Source of the DNA: Casp-actino8 sp964563545
GTDB taxonomy: Bacteria; Actinomycetota; Acidimicrobiia; Acidimicrobiales; Ilumatobacteraceae
Length of the DNA stretch: 64,000 nt
Assembly (NCBI GenBank): GCA_964563545.1
Contig: CAZLXB010000001.1
Location: 62,001-126,000 of the forward strand
Reading direction: 5' to 3'
Shown here: piece by piece, positions 25,682 through 34,764 of the stretch
Layout: each line of letters opens with the position of its first letter
Numbering within the stretch: position 1 is the stretch's first letter
The notes under the pieces: generated by a model
What the model saw: only the letters and a program-made list of their open reading frames with translations
Database searches by the model: none
Told to the model about the DNA's origin: nothing
Made by a program: the position numbers and the translations under genes

Positions 25682-26284
25682 GTGACCGACAACACCAATC
25701 AGAACATCGTCGAACTTCGGCGCGCCATCGTCATCGCCGGTCACTCCGGTGACGAAGCGACCGTCCGTGCCGCCCTCACCCATTCATCGGGCTCGGTGCG
25801 CGACGCCGCCTTGGGCGCGATGGCCCGCCTCGGGCTGCTCACCCACGATCTCGCCCTGGCCGCCATGTCCGACAAGGACGCACGGGTGAGGAGTCGTATC
25901 GCCGAACTATCCGTCGATCTCCCCGGCCTCGATCTCGCGCCACTTCTCGACGACCACGATCCGATGGTGGTCGAAATGGCCGCCTGGACGTGTGGCGAAC
26001 ACGAGACGGTCGCCGATCACATCATCGCGAAACTCATCCAGTTGTGCACCGGGCACGAAGAACCACTGGTGCGCGAAGCCGCAGTGGCTGCACTCGGTGC
26101 GATCGGCGATGAACGCGCATTGAAGGCCATCCTCACCGCGTGCAACGACAAGCCGGCCGTGCGCCGTCGGGCCGTGCTCGCGCTCGCACCCTTCGACGGT
26201 CCGGACGTGAAGGCCGCGCTCACTACCGCCCTCGAGGATCGTGATTGGCAGGTCCGTCAGGCCGCCGAAGATCTTCTCGGCTGA
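25682..26284 (+). CDS. HEAT-repeat protein
   Basis: A 200-residue all-helical protein built of about five HEAT-like repeats of roughly 30 residues; clear units include SVRDAALGAMARLG, ARVRSRIAELSVD, LVREAAVAALGAIGD, AVRRRAVLALAPF and WQVRQAAEDLLG. Such repeats make a protein-binding solenoid, related to PBS-lyase HEAT proteins. GTG 25682 has AGGTGAG upstream. Convergent with the GDT1 gene, 2 bp between the stop codons. Partner unknown. Confidence 0.85.
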   Translation: MTDNTNQNIVELRRAIVIAGHSGDEATVRAALTHSSGSVRDAALGAMARLGLLTHDLALAAMSDKDARVRSRIAELSVDLPGLDLAPLLDDHDPMVVEMAAWTCGEHETVADHIIAKLIQLCTGHEEPLVREAAVAALGAIGDERALKAILTACNDKPAVRRRAVLALAPFDGPDVKAALTTALEDRDWQVRQAAEDLLG

Positions 26285-26286
26285 AT

Positions 26287-26853
26287 TCAGATTCCTTCGA
26301 GAATCAGCAGCACACCGAAAACCACGAAAGAAATCGTCGCACCAATACGGATCCAGCGCTCGGGAAGGCGCTGACCGAGTTGCCGGCCCACCACGATCGC
26401 CAATGCATCGGCGGCAACCATCCCGAGGGTCGACCCGAGCCAGGTGCCCACGACTCCTTCACGGGTCGCGAGTGTGATCGTCGCCAACATCGTCTTGTCA
26501 CCGAGCTCGGCGAGAAAGAATGCGACGCTTGCGGCAACGACAGCATTTCTCGTCGACTTCTCCGCCTGCCCCGCTTCTTCATCGGACAGCTCGTCGCCTC
26601 GCAATGTCCACGCTGCGAAGAACAAGAAGGCGATACCGGCGAGAATGGCAATGGTGTCGGTCGGGAGACGCGCTCCGACCACGGCTCCGACTCCGACGCT
26701 GATCGCATGAGTGAAAGCGGTGGCGATCGTGATTCCGAGTAGTACCGGCCACGGCTTGTAACGCGCGGCGAAGGCGAGAGCCATGAGTTGGCTCTTGTCG
26801 CCGAGTTCGGCCACGAAGATCACGCCGAAACTGATGAAAAAGGCCGAAAGCAT
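26287..26853 (-). CDS. TMEM165/GDT1 (UPF0016) family cation transporter
   Basis: A 188-residue, six-segment membrane protein with the duplicated family motif E-x-G-D-K-(S/T): VAELGDKSQ near 15-23 and LAELGDKTM near 114-122. Characterised members export Mn2+ or move Ca2+/Mn2+ in exchange for H+. The internal repeat (two sets of three segments) is clear and the loop between them is acidic (DELSDEEAG). Start ATG 26853 is divergent from the next gene, sharing a 26-bp promoter region. Confidence 0.92.
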   Translation of the reverse strand: MLSAFFISFGVIFVAELGDKSQLMALAFAARYKPWPVLLGITIATAFTHAISVGVGAVVGARLPTDTIAILAGIAFLFFAAWTLRGDELSDEEAGQAEKSTRNAVVAASVAFFLAELGDKTMLATITLATREGVVGTWLGSTLGMVAADALAIVVGRQLGQRLPERWIRIGATISFVVFGVLLILEGI

Positions 26854-26879
26854 GACGATGCGACATTACCCTCGCTGCC

Positions 26880-27521
26880 ATGGGCCACCTTCTTCCCGAT
26901 GAGGCGGTGATCGCCGCCTATCGCGAACTCCGGGAGCGCGTGATTGATCTGCTCCGATCGCTCACCGAAGAGCAAGGATTGCTCGTGGTACCGGCGTGTC
27001 CGGCCTGGACCATCGCCGAACTCGCGTCCCACATGGTCGGAGTTCCCGAGGACATCCTCAGCGGACGAATGGAAGGGGTCACGACCGAAGCCTGGACTCG
27101 AGCCCAGGTCGATCGACATCGTGGCGCTTCACCCGTCGAACTCGCCAACCGCCTTGCGGCGACGATCGAAAGTTTCGATGCCGTCCTTCCTCATATTCCA
27201 TCGCCAACCAATTCGCAGATGGTGATGGACGCGGTCACCCACGAATTGGACTTGCACGGTGCCCTCGGGCGACCCGGTGTCCACGATTCATCGGCCGTGA
27301 AGGTTGGGCTCGGCTGGCTTCTCGATCGTGCCGCGTCTCACGACCCCGTCCTCGTCGATCGGCTTCGTGCGTCCGGGGCGTCCGACTTCGACATCTTGCG
27401 GTCGCTCAGCGGTCGGCGAACTCTCGAGCAGATCAACGCCATTGGCCTCGATGCGGAAGAAGTGGCGCGCCTTCTCGACGGGTCTCCCCTGCGGCTACCC
27501 GATCGACCGGTGGAATCCTGA
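26880..27521 (+). CDS. DinB-like maleylpyruvate isomerase-family protein (mycothiol type)
   Basis: A 213-residue protein with the N-terminal four-helix mycothiol-dependent maleylpyruvate isomerase/DinB domain: VPACPAWTIAELASHMVG near 37-54 includes the metal His, and a further motif VTHELDLHGALG near 119-130 gives the other two His. Actinobacterial members are metal-binding thiol transferases or detoxification enzymes. TACCCT at 26867-26872 lies 7 nt before the ATG. The reaction of this copy is unknown. Confidence 0.85.
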   Translation: MGHLLPDEAVIAAYRELRERVIDLLRSLTEEQGLLVVPACPAWTIAELASHMVGVPEDILSGRMEGVTTEAWTRAQVDRHRGASPVELANRLAATIESFDAVLPHIPSPTNSQMVMDAVTHELDLHGALGRPGVHDSSAVKVGLGWLLDRAASHDPVLVDRLRASGASDFDILRSLSGRRTLEQINAIGLDAEEVARLLDGSPLRLPDRPVES

Positions 27522-27532
27522 TCGAAGTTGTC

Positions 27533-27555
27533 GTTTAGTCATTTATTGACTAAAC
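27533..27555. promoter_or_regulatory. Perfect palindromic operator upstream of modA
   Basis: GTTTAGTCA (27533-27541), 5-nt spacer, TGACTAAAC (27547-27555): a perfect 9-bp inverted repeat ending 7 nt before the modA ATG. Position over the expected -10 region fits a repressor site. The PadR-type regulator at the end of the same operon is the natural candidate. Confidence 0.7.
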
Positions 27556-27562
27556 AGATGGA

Positions 27563-28315
27563 ATGCGTCCCCGATGGCTCGTGCCCTTCGCGCTCGTCCC
27601 GTTGCTGACGACTTTGACCTCCTGCGGTTCCGATACGTCCACCACCACGCTCGAGGTTTCGGCCGCGGCCTCCCTCACCGGCGCCTTCGGCGAGATCGAG
27701 AAGGCCTTCGAACGAGCACATCCCGATGTCGATGTGGTCCTCAACTTTGCGTCTTCGTCCGATCTCGTGACTCAGATCGTCGAAGGAGCACCGGTCGACG
27801 TGTTCGCCTCGGCCGACACCAAGAACATGGACAAAGTCTCCGAGGCTGGTCTGATCGCCGGGGATACCGGAATTTTCGCCACCAATTCGTTGCGCATCAT
27901 CGTCGCCCCCGGCAATCCACTCGAGATCACCTCACTCGCCGATCTCACCCGACCCGGGCTCGTGTACGTCACCTGTGATCCGAGCGTTCCGATCGGGCGA
28001 TACGCACAAGAGGTTCTCGACGCCGCCGGCGTCGACCTCGCGCCGGCTTCCTTCGAAGAGAACGTCAAAGGCATCGTGGCCAAGGTGACCGCCGGTGAAG
28101 CCGACGCCGGCATCGTGTACGCGACCGATGTTCTCGCCGCCGGGGATCGCGCCGAAGGTGTCGACATACCGGACGAACTCAATGTGTCGGCCCGATATCC
28201 CATCGCCGCTCTGACATCGTCTGATTCGTCCGAAGTCGCCCGACGGTTCGTCGACTTCGTCGGCTCGAGCGAAGGTTCGGCGATCCTCACACGATTCGGA
28301 TTCGGCACCCGATGA
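27563..28315 (+). CDS. modA: Molybdate/tungstate ABC transporter substrate-binding lipoprotein
   Basis: Captures molybdate (or tungstate) outside the membrane. The 250-residue protein has a lipoprotein signal with lipobox L-T-S-C (Cys about 21), then the ModA pattern VSAAASLTGAFGEIEKAF, the oxyanion-binding FASSSDLVTQI, GAPVDVFASAD, and GEADAGIVYATD near the C-terminus. First of four genes joined by 4-bp overlaps. The start at 27563 is preferred over the out-of-frame ATG at 27558; the palindrome immediately upstream suggests repression control. Confidence 0.93.
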   Translation: MRPRWLVPFALVPLLTTLTSCGSDTSTTTLEVSAAASLTGAFGEIEKAFERAHPDVDVVLNFASSSDLVTQIVEGAPVDVFASADTKNMDKVSEAGLIAGDTGIFATNSLRIIVAPGNPLEITSLADLTRPGLVYVTCDPSVPIGRYAQEVLDAAGVDLAPASFEENVKGIVAKVTAGEADAGIVYATDVLAAGDRAEGVDIPDELNVSARYPIAALTSSDSSEVARRFVDFVGSSEGSAILTRFGFGTR

Positions 28316-29121
28316 AACAGCGGCGGCGTCAAGCTCCGATAGCCGTGCTCGTGTGGGCCGGTGTGGCCATCACCTTCTTTGCACTTCCCTTCATCGGCAT
28401 CCTCGTGCGGGCGCCCTGGAGCGATCTCCCCGATGTCATCACCGATCGAGCAGTTCGTCGAGCACTCTGGCTGTCGCTGCGAACGTCACTGATCGCATCT
28501 CTGTTCGCCGGAATCCTCGGTGTGCCGCTGGCCTGGGTGCTTGCCCGCGTCGATTTCCCGGGTCGGCGAGTGGTGCGAGCAGTGGCCACGCTGTCGATGG
28601 TTCTGCCACCGGTGGTCGGTGGCGTCGCGCTCTTCACATCGTTCGGTCGTCGGGGGATCGTCGGGCAATACCTCGATGAGTGGTTCGGTGTCCGACTTCC
28701 GTTCTCCACCGCCGGAGTGATCGTCGCCCAGACTTTCGTGGCGATGCCCTTTCTGGTCCTGGCCGTCGAGTCCGCGTTCCGTCAACTCGACGTCCGGTAC
28801 GAAGAAGCGGCGGCCACGCTCGGAGCCCGACCGTTCTTCGTCTTCCGACGGGTCACACTTCCGAGCGTGCGACCGGCGCTCGTCGCCGGTTTGGTGCTCG
28901 CCTGGGCGCGAGCACTCGGCGAATTCGGAGCGACGATCACTTTTGCCGGCAACCTGCCGGGTCGAACACAGACGATGCCACTTGCGACGTATCTCGCCCT
29001 CGAATCACAACCCGAGCGAGCGCTCGTCTTGAGTCTCGTGATGATCGGCATTTCGTTCGCCGTATTACTGGGGTTGCGTGAGCGCTGGCTCACCACTTCG
29101 CTGCCCGAGGTTCGGGCATGA
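28312..29121 (+). CDS. modB: Molybdate ABC transporter permease
   Basis: Membrane channel subunit, 269 residues and about six hydrophobic segments. The ATPase-docking EAA loop reads EEAAATLGARPFFVFRRVTLP-like, spanning about 164-184, with the G at its usual place. ATG overlaps the modA stop (ATGA) and its own stop overlaps modC. Slightly longer than E. coli ModB because of an extended first loop. Confidence 0.93.
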   Translation: MKQRRRQAPIAVLVWAGVAITFFALPFIGILVRAPWSDLPDVITDRAVRRALWLSLRTSLIASLFAGILGVPLAWVLARVDFPGRRVVRAVATLSMVLPPVVGGVALFTSFGRRGIVGQYLDEWFGVRLPFSTAGVIVAQTFVAMPFLVLAVESAFRQLDVRYEEAAATLGARPFFVFRRVTLPSVRPALVAGLVLAWARALGEFGATITFAGNLPGRTQTMPLATYLALESQPERALVLSLVMIGISFAVLLGLRERWLTTSLPEVRA

Positions 29122-30173
29122 CACTCGAAGCCCGGTTCTTCCTTCGTCGAGGCGACTTCGAATCGACGATCGATCTCACGGTCGGTGACGACGAAGTCGT
29201 CGCGATTCTCGGTCCGAACGGAGCCGGCAAGTCCACCTTCGTTCGTGTGGTGGCCGGTCTCGAGACGATCGACACCGGCACGGTTCGAATCGGTGATCGG
29301 ATCGTCGATGAGCCCACGAGTTCGGTGTTCGTCGACACCGCCGATCGCAACGTGGGTGTGGTGTTCCAGGATCACCTCCTCTTCGACCATATGTCGGTTG
29401 AGGACAACGTGGCCTTCGGTCCACGAGCCCGGGGGTTCAGTCGACGTGAGTCCCGCCAGCAGGCACTCGATGTACTGCGACGTTTGGGACTACAGGATCT
29501 CGCGTCACGCGCTCCCCGCACCCTGAGTGGTGGGCAGTCCCAAAGAGTCGCCCTGGCCCGCGCGCTCGTCACTTCACCGCCCGTCCTTCTCCTCGATGAG
29601 CCGCTGGCCGCCCTCGATGTGTCGACTCGGCGGGAGATCCGGCGCGAACTTCGTCGACATCTCGACCAATACGGAGGCTCCACCATCCTCGTCACTCACG
29701 ATCCGCTCGACGTCTACACGCTCGCTGACCGTATCGTCATCATCGAGAACGGGACGATCACGCAGTCCGGAACCATCGAAGAGATCACCACTCGACCCCG
29801 AACCCGCTACGTGGCCGAACTGGTCGGTAACAATCTCGTGATCGGGACCGCTCGGGGAACGACCATCACATCCGAGGCCGGAGTCGAGCTGAGTGTTGCC
29901 GATTCGTGGGAAGGCCCGGTGCTCGCCACCATACGTCCACAAGCGGTCACCGTCTCACGAAGTTCCGACGCGCTCACGAGTTCCCGCAATTCGTGGTCGA
30001 CGCGCATCACCGGCTTCGAGTCGTCGGGCGAACGGGTTCGCATTCACCTCACCGGTCCCCTCGACCTCGTGGCCGAGATCACGACTCGAGCCGTCGATGC
30101 ACTCGAACTGCAGGTCGGCGATGAAGTCACGGCATCGGTGAAGGCCACCGAAATCGAGGTCTACGAACGGTGA
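29118..30173 (+). CDS. modC: Molybdate ABC transporter ATP-binding protein
   Basis: ATPase of the ModABC importer, 351 residues. Walker A GPNGAGKST (32-40), signature LSGGQSQRVALARAL near 134-148, Walker B VLLLDEPLAALD near 155-166, switch His in LVTHDPLDVY. The C-terminal 120 residues form a TOBE-like domain that in the family senses molybdate. Overlaps modB and the PadR gene by 4 bp each. Confidence 0.93.
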   Translation: MTLEARFFLRRGDFESTIDLTVGDDEVVAILGPNGAGKSTFVRVVAGLETIDTGTVRIGDRIVDEPTSSVFVDTADRNVGVVFQDHLLFDHMSVEDNVAFGPRARGFSRRESRQQALDVLRRLGLQDLASRAPRTLSGGQSQRVALARALVTSPPVLLLDEPLAALDVSTRREIRRELRRHLDQYGGSTILVTHDPLDVYTLADRIVIIENGTITQSGTIEEITTRPRTRYVAELVGNNLVIGTARGTTITSEAGVELSVADSWEGPVLATIRPQAVTVSRSSDALTSSRNSWSTRITGFESSGERVRIHLTGPLDLVAEITTRAVDALELQVGDEVTASVKATEIEVYER

Positions 30174-30691
30174 GCAGATCGAGTCGCATCGAATCCGACC
30201 TGTTGCTCGGCGAATGGGCCTGTCTCGGAATCGTCGCGCAAGAACCCACTCATGGTTTTGCGGTGGCGGCCCGGCTGAGGATCGACGGCGATGTCGGTCG
30301 TGTCTGGTCCCTGACCCGTCCGCTGACGTACCGAGCGATCGACCACCTCACGTCGATCGGCTACGTCGAACCGGTTCGAGAAGAACAAGGCGTGGCCGGC
30401 GGAAATCGGACGATCATTCGCATCACACGGTCAGGTCGTTCCCAACTCTTACGTTGGCTCGCCACCCCTACCACTCACCTGCGCGACCTGCGTAGCGAGT
30501 TCCTTCTCAAATTGACGCTGGGCGAGACGCTCGGCCTGGAGAACCGGACTCTGATCCGCGAACAGAGAAAGATCGTCGAGCGGATTCTGAAAGGCCTCAC
30601 CTCGCCCGCCACGGGAAACCTCGACCACGTGACCGTGTGGCGGATCGAAGCCGCCGAAGCCGCCCGCCGGTTCCTCGATCAGTTGTCCTGA
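30170..30691 (+). CDS. PadR-like transcriptional regulator of the mod operon
   Basis: A 173-residue PadR-type winged-helix protein: LGEWACLGIVAQEPTHGFAVA marks the PadR N-terminus, then the recognition region LTRPLTYRAIDHLTSIGYV and wing RTIIRITRSG, and a C-terminal dimerisation helix pair. GTG overlaps the modC stop, so it is made with the transporter. It probably replaces ModE as the regulator and binds the palindrome before modA. It could respond to molybdate or a related ligand; that is inference. Its end overlaps the convergent RF3 gene by 13 bp. Confidence 0.85.
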   Translation: MSRSSRIESDLLLGEWACLGIVAQEPTHGFAVAARLRIDGDVGRVWSLTRPLTYRAIDHLTSIGYVEPVREEQGVAGGNRTIIRITRSGRSQLLRWLATPTTHLRDLRSEFLLKLTLGETLGLENRTLIREQRKIVERILKGLTSPATGNLDHVTVWRIEAAEAARRFLDQLS

Positions 30692-32274
30692 ATCACGCCT
30701 CCGAGGATGGGCAACAACGTCAATTCGGGTTCGTCCGAGATCAATCGCTGAAGTCGGTAGCGGTTCTCGAACAAGGCGACCAAGGCTCCGTCACCACGCT
30801 TCAGGATTCGAATCCCGCCGATTCGACGTAGGCGGTCGACCGAAGCATCGTCGGTGAGCCTGATCGCCTGATAGCCCGCCGGCTCGATTCGACTCGGGGC
30901 GTTGAACTCGCTGTCGAGTCGATGGGCGAACACCTCGAACTGGAGTTGGCCGACGGCAGCCAGGATCGGATCAGCATCACCCATGTCAGGATCGCGAAGG
31001 ACTTGGACGACACCCTCCTCGTCGAGTTGGGCCAGACCCTTGCGGAACTGCTTGAACTTGCCGGTGTCGACCGGACGCGCGGTGGCGAAGACTTCGGGTT
31101 CGAATCGCGGGACGCCGGGGAACTCCACGCGGGGCCCGGCGAACAGCGAGTCGCCGATCTGCAAACCGGCGGCGTTGATGAGCCCGATGATGTCCCCCGG
31201 ATACGCCGTCTCGATCGTCTCACGCTCGGAACCGAACGCGGTTGTCGCGTACTTCGTACCTACCGGCTTGGCCGTACGCGCATTGGTCACGTCCATCGAA
31301 CGAACGAACTCACCCGAGCACACTCGCGCGAACGCGAGCCGGTCCCGGTGGTTCGGATCCATGTTGGCCTGCACCTTGAACACGAACGCCGAGAATGGAG
31401 AGTCGATCGTTCGCGGAACTCCACCGACGTCCTCTCGCGGTTGCGGGGATGGTGCGTAGTCGGCAACCGCGTCGAGCAACATTCGAACCCCGAAGTTCGT
31501 GAGGGCCGAGCCCACGAACACCGGTGTGGACTTGCCGGCGAGGAACGAAGGCATGTCGACGTCAGCGCCGATCGCCTCGAGAAGCCCGCATCCGTCGAGG
31601 GCTGTCTGCCAAGCCGATCCCTCTTCACGGGCGGCCACTTCGCGGTCGACCAATTCCTCCGGAGCGAGCGACGCACCGCGTGCCGTACGCGTGAATCGGA
31701 TGTAGTCACCCGATCGACGATCGATGACTCCACGGAAATCGCCCGGGATCCCGACCGGCCAGGTCGCGGGCGTGGGTCGCAGTCCGATCTGCTCCTCGAC
31801 CTCGTCGAGGAGTTCGAGCGGATCCCGACCGGGTCGGTCGTACTTGTTGAAGAACGTGATGACCGGGAGGTTGCGACTCCGGCACACTTGGAACAGCTTG
31901 AGTGTCTGGGACTCGATGCCCTTCGCGGTGTCGAGCACCATGATCACCGCATCCACGGCGGCGAGCACGCGATACGTGTCCTCGGAGAAGTCGCGGTGAC
32001 CCGGCGTGTCGAGGAGGTTGATCACCTTGTCGCCGTACGGAAACTGCAAGACAGCCGACGAGATCGAAATACCGCGCTGACGCTCCAGTTCCATCCAGTC
32101 CGACGTCGCGCCGCGCCGATCACCACGCGCATGAACCGCACCGGCCTCTTGAATCGCACCCGCATACAGCAGGAACTTCTCGGTCAGGGTGGTCTTTCCA
32201 GCGTCGGGATGGCTGATGATCGCAATCGTCCGCCGACGAGCAGCCTCCGAATCGACGTTCACGTTTCCCGACAC
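30679..32274 (-). CDS. prfC: Peptide chain release factor 3
   Basis: GTPase that recycles RF1/RF2 from the ribosome after termination. The 531-residue protein is full length: G1 SHPDAGKTT (21-29), switch region with RGATSDWMELERQRGISI as usual for RF3, G3 DTPGH (89-93), and G4 NKYD (143-146) in place of the common NKLD. Domain II and the RF3 C-terminal domain follow (about 290-531). The GTG start at 32274 has a TAGATT box 9 nt upstream. Single gene, divergent from the MFS pump. Confidence 0.95.
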   Translation of the reverse strand: MSGNVNVDSEAARRRTIAIISHPDAGKTTLTEKFLLYAGAIQEAGAVHARGDRRGATSDWMELERQRGISISSAVLQFPYGDKVINLLDTPGHRDFSEDTYRVLAAVDAVIMVLDTAKGIESQTLKLFQVCRSRNLPVITFFNKYDRPGRDPLELLDEVEEQIGLRPTPATWPVGIPGDFRGVIDRRSGDYIRFTRTARGASLAPEELVDREVAAREEGSAWQTALDGCGLLEAIGADVDMPSFLAGKSTPVFVGSALTNFGVRMLLDAVADYAPSPQPREDVGGVPRTIDSPFSAFVFKVQANMDPNHRDRLAFARVCSGEFVRSMDVTNARTAKPVGTKYATTAFGSERETIETAYPGDIIGLINAAGLQIGDSLFAGPRVEFPGVPRFEPEVFATARPVDTGKFKQFRKGLAQLDEEGVVQVLRDPDMGDADPILAAVGQLQFEVFAHRLDSEFNAPSRIEPAGYQAIRLTDDASVDRLRRIGGIRILKRGDGALVALFENRYRLQRLISDEPELTLLPILGGVIQDN

Positions 32275-32327
32275 AGGAATGCGAATCTACCGACATCCGG
32301 GCACCGTGATTCCTCTACCCTGAACAG

Positions 32328-33611
32328 GTGACTTCGGTGGCATCGACTCCCGGTACCGCCGAATCGTCCCGACGATCACGTTCGTCGTTCGCCGAGGGGC
32401 GTGAGTTCATCGTTCTGATGGTCGCCCTCATGGCGTGTGGTGCAGTCGCCATCGACCTCCTTCTTCCCGCGTTCCCCGACATGCGTCGCGAGTTCGGCAT
32501 GGATCCCGACTCGACGCAGGTGAGTTGGTTGATCACCGCGTTCTTCCTAGGGATGGCCGTCGGACCTTGGCTCTACGGTCCGGCGTCCGATCGTTATGGA
32601 CGACGCAAGCCACTTGCGGCCGGTCTCGTCCTCTATATCGCTGCCGGTATCGCTGCGAGTTTCGCCCCCTCGTGGAAGTGGGTGGTGATCATTCGCTTCG
32701 TCTGGGGAGTCGGTGCGGCCGCACCTCGATCTCTCAGCACGGCGATGATCAGGGATCGTTTCGCCGGCAACGAAATGGCGCGATTGATGTCGATGATCAC
32801 CGCCGTCTTCCTTCTGGTTCCGATCTTCGCTCCGAGCATCGGTGCCGGTCTCATCGCCCTGCTCCCCTGGCGCGTCGTGTTCTGGTTCCCATCCGTGATC
32901 GGCGTGATTCTCCTCGTCTGGTCACGACGGCTCCCCGAGACTCTCGATCCGGCCAATCAGCGACCATTCACTTGGCGAGCCGTCGGTGCCGCGGGTCGGG
33001 AGGTTCTGTCGACGCGGGAGACCATCGTGTACGGAATCGCCACCACCTTCCTGTTCGGCGTGATGACCACTTATCTGTCGGGTTCGGAAGTCATCATCGA
33101 AGACGTCTACGGATACGGACCGTGGTTCCCGCTCATCTTCGGTGTCATCGCCGTCGTCTTCGCCATCAACTCGCTCAACAACGCGCGACTGGTGAAGGTT
33201 CACGGCATCGAGACACTCGTGCGGCGCATCGTCCTCGTCGGATCCGGATCGTCGGTTCTGCTGCTACTCATCGCTTTCAGTGGTGACGGCCGGCCCAACT
33301 TCTGGGTCTACTGCACGGCGGTTTCGCTACTGATACCGATCGCCCAGGGTCTGGCACCCATCTGCAACACGGCCGCCATGACTCCGGTTCCGCACATCGC
33401 TGGCACGGCATCGGCACTGCTGCTCACGGTCACCACCGCCGGCGGATCACTTCTCGGTGGGCTCGGCAGCAGCGCGTTCGACGGCACGATCCGACCTTTT
33501 GCTCTCTACGTAGTCGGATACTTCGCGATCGCCACGACGTTGATCCTCTGGACGACCGGACGAGGTCGTCGAGTTACCGAGTCAGGCTCCGCAGGCCGCG
33601 AAAGCCGCTGA
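32328..33611 (+). CDS. MFS transporter, Bcr/CflA drug-resistance type
   Basis: A 427-residue proton-driven exporter with 12 predicted hydrophobic segments. Family marks: AIDLLLPAFPDM in the first segment (the Bcr/CflA D-x-x-x-P-x-x-P pattern), the loop GPASDRYGRRKPL near 85, and VWGVGAAAPRSLSTAMIRDRF near 124. GTG start has TACCCT at 32316-32321, 6 nt upstream. The 3' end overlaps the convergent serine hydrolase by 30 bp. Substrate unknown. Confidence 0.9.
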   Translation: MTSVASTPGTAESSRRSRSSFAEGREFIVLMVALMACGAVAIDLLLPAFPDMRREFGMDPDSTQVSWLITAFFLGMAVGPWLYGPASDRYGRRKPLAAGLVLYIAAGIAASFAPSWKWVVIIRFVWGVGAAAPRSLSTAMIRDRFAGNEMARLMSMITAVFLLVPIFAPSIGAGLIALLPWRVVFWFPSVIGVILLVWSRRLPETLDPANQRPFTWRAVGAAGREVLSTRETIVYGIATTFLFGVMTTYLSGSEVIIEDVYGYGPWFPLIFGVIAVVFAINSLNNARLVKVHGIETLVRRIVLVGSGSSVLLLLIAFSGDGRPNFWVYCTAVSLLIPIAQGLAPICNTAAMTPVPHIAGTASALLLTVTTAGGSLLGGLGSSAFDGTIRPFALYVVGYFAIATTLILWTTGRGRRVTESGSAGRESR

Positions 33612-34724
33612 GACGAGCGAAGTTCCGCGGTTGTCGCCGAGAAGTCCTTCGGCCATCCGGTTCATCACATAGGTCACGGTGAGACCGAGATCGAGATCGT
33701 TGACGATCGCCGATCCACCCCATCCGCCCCAGAAACACGCGCGTCGATCCATCGGCAGGTGGGCAACGGTCGGATTGGGCAGGCCATAACCGATTCCGAA
33801 TTTCACCGGCGCCATCAGCACCTGATCCATGCCGTCGCTCTGCACGCGGAAGATCTGATCGATCGTCTTCTGGCCGAGCAAACGACGCCCACGAACCACA
33901 CCGCCATTGGTGATCGCACTCTGCGCCCAGGCGAGCGACCGCGCGTTGCCATGACCGTTGGCGGCGCCGATGTCGGCCTGCCGCCATTCCTTGGTCCAAG
34001 CCGCCTCGGCACCCGGAGCCGGACCAGTGAACGTCTTGACGACGACCGAATTCGGATCGAGTTGCGTCATGTCGACTGGCAAAGGAGGCGGTGGGATCAC
34101 GTTCGACACCCGGCCGAATTCGCTCTCGGGCAGGCCGATGTGGAAGTCGAGATCGAGTGGTTCGGCGACTTCACGCCGGAAGAACTCCCCCAGCTTGGAA
34201 CCGGTGATACGGCGGATCACCTCACCCACGAGATGTCCTTGGTTGAGAGCGTGATAACCCGACGACGATCCGGGCTCCCACCACGGGGCCTGCGCGGCGA
34301 GCTTCGCCGTCGACTTCTCCCAGTCGTAGAGGTCACCCACTTCGATCGGTTGATCCCAGCCGGACACGCCCGAGGTGTGCGAAAGAAGATGACGCACGAG
34401 TACTCCACCCTTGCCGTTGGCGGCGAACTCGGGCCAGTACTTCGCCACCGGAGCATCGAGATCGAGTTCACTGCGATCGGCCAGCATCAATGCACACAAC
34501 GCCATCTGTGTCTTGGTACTCGACCAGACGTTGGTGATCGTGTCGGAAGTCCAGGGAGCCGAATGTTGCTCATCGACCCATCCACCCCAGATGTCGACCA
34601 CCATCTCACCCTTGAGAACCACGGCCACTGAAGCTCCGACATCCTCCCCGGAATCGATGTTGGCCGAGAGGATCTCGCGCATCTTCTCGAAACGCGGATC
34701 ACAGGAACCATGAATTTGTGCCAT
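33582..34724 (-). CDS. Serine hydrolase, class C beta-lactamase/esterase family
   Basis: A 380-residue penicillin-binding-like hydrolase. The catalytic motif S-S-T-K (SxxK) is near residue 68-71, the tyrosine motif is SGYHALNQG near 157, and the third element lies in the FWGGWGGSA segment near 334. EstB-like carboxylesterases have this layout; true beta-lactamase action is unlikely, as there is no signal peptide. ATG 34724 has a GGGGG ribosome site. It follows the dehydrogenase gene by 40 bp on the same strand and may share its transcript. Confidence 0.88.
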   Translation of the reverse strand: MAQIHGSCDPRFEKMREILSANIDSGEDVGASVAVVLKGEMVVDIWGGWVDEQHSAPWTSDTITNVWSSTKTQMALCALMLADRSELDLDAPVAKYWPEFAANGKGGVLVRHLLSHTSGVSGWDQPIEVGDLYDWEKSTAKLAAQAPWWEPGSSSGYHALNQGHLVGEVIRRITGSKLGEFFRREVAEPLDLDFHIGLPESEFGRVSNVIPPPPLPVDMTQLDPNSVVVKTFTGPAPGAEAAWTKEWRQADIGAANGHGNARSLAWAQSAITNGGVVRGRRLLGQKTIDQIFRVQSDGMDQVLMAPVKFGIGYGLPNPTVAHLPMDRRACFWGGWGGSAIVNDLDLGLTVTYVMNRMAEGLLGDNRGTSLVSAAFAACGA

Positions 34725-34764
34725 GTCGAACCCCCTTGTCGATGACCTTCGTGAACAGTATCCG

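Noticed and set aside
24217..25698. Longer version of the PDZ/Lon protease starting at 25698
   Set aside because: The extra 104 residues precede the membrane anchor, lack coding character, and overlap the divergent small membrane protein.
26264..26300. Possible manganese riboswitch (yybP-ykoY) for the GDT1 transporter
   Set aside because: The transporter starts at 26853 on the minus strand with only 26 bp before the divergent start, too short for such a riboswitch.
30922..32331. A 469-codon plus-strand frame opposite prfC
   Set aside because: Antisense to a complete RF3 with all GTPase motifs; shadow composition.
33582..34724. Serine hydrolase as a secreted beta-lactamase resistance gene
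   Set aside because: SxxK is present but there is no signal peptide, and the Tyr and third motifs fit esterase-type relatives better.
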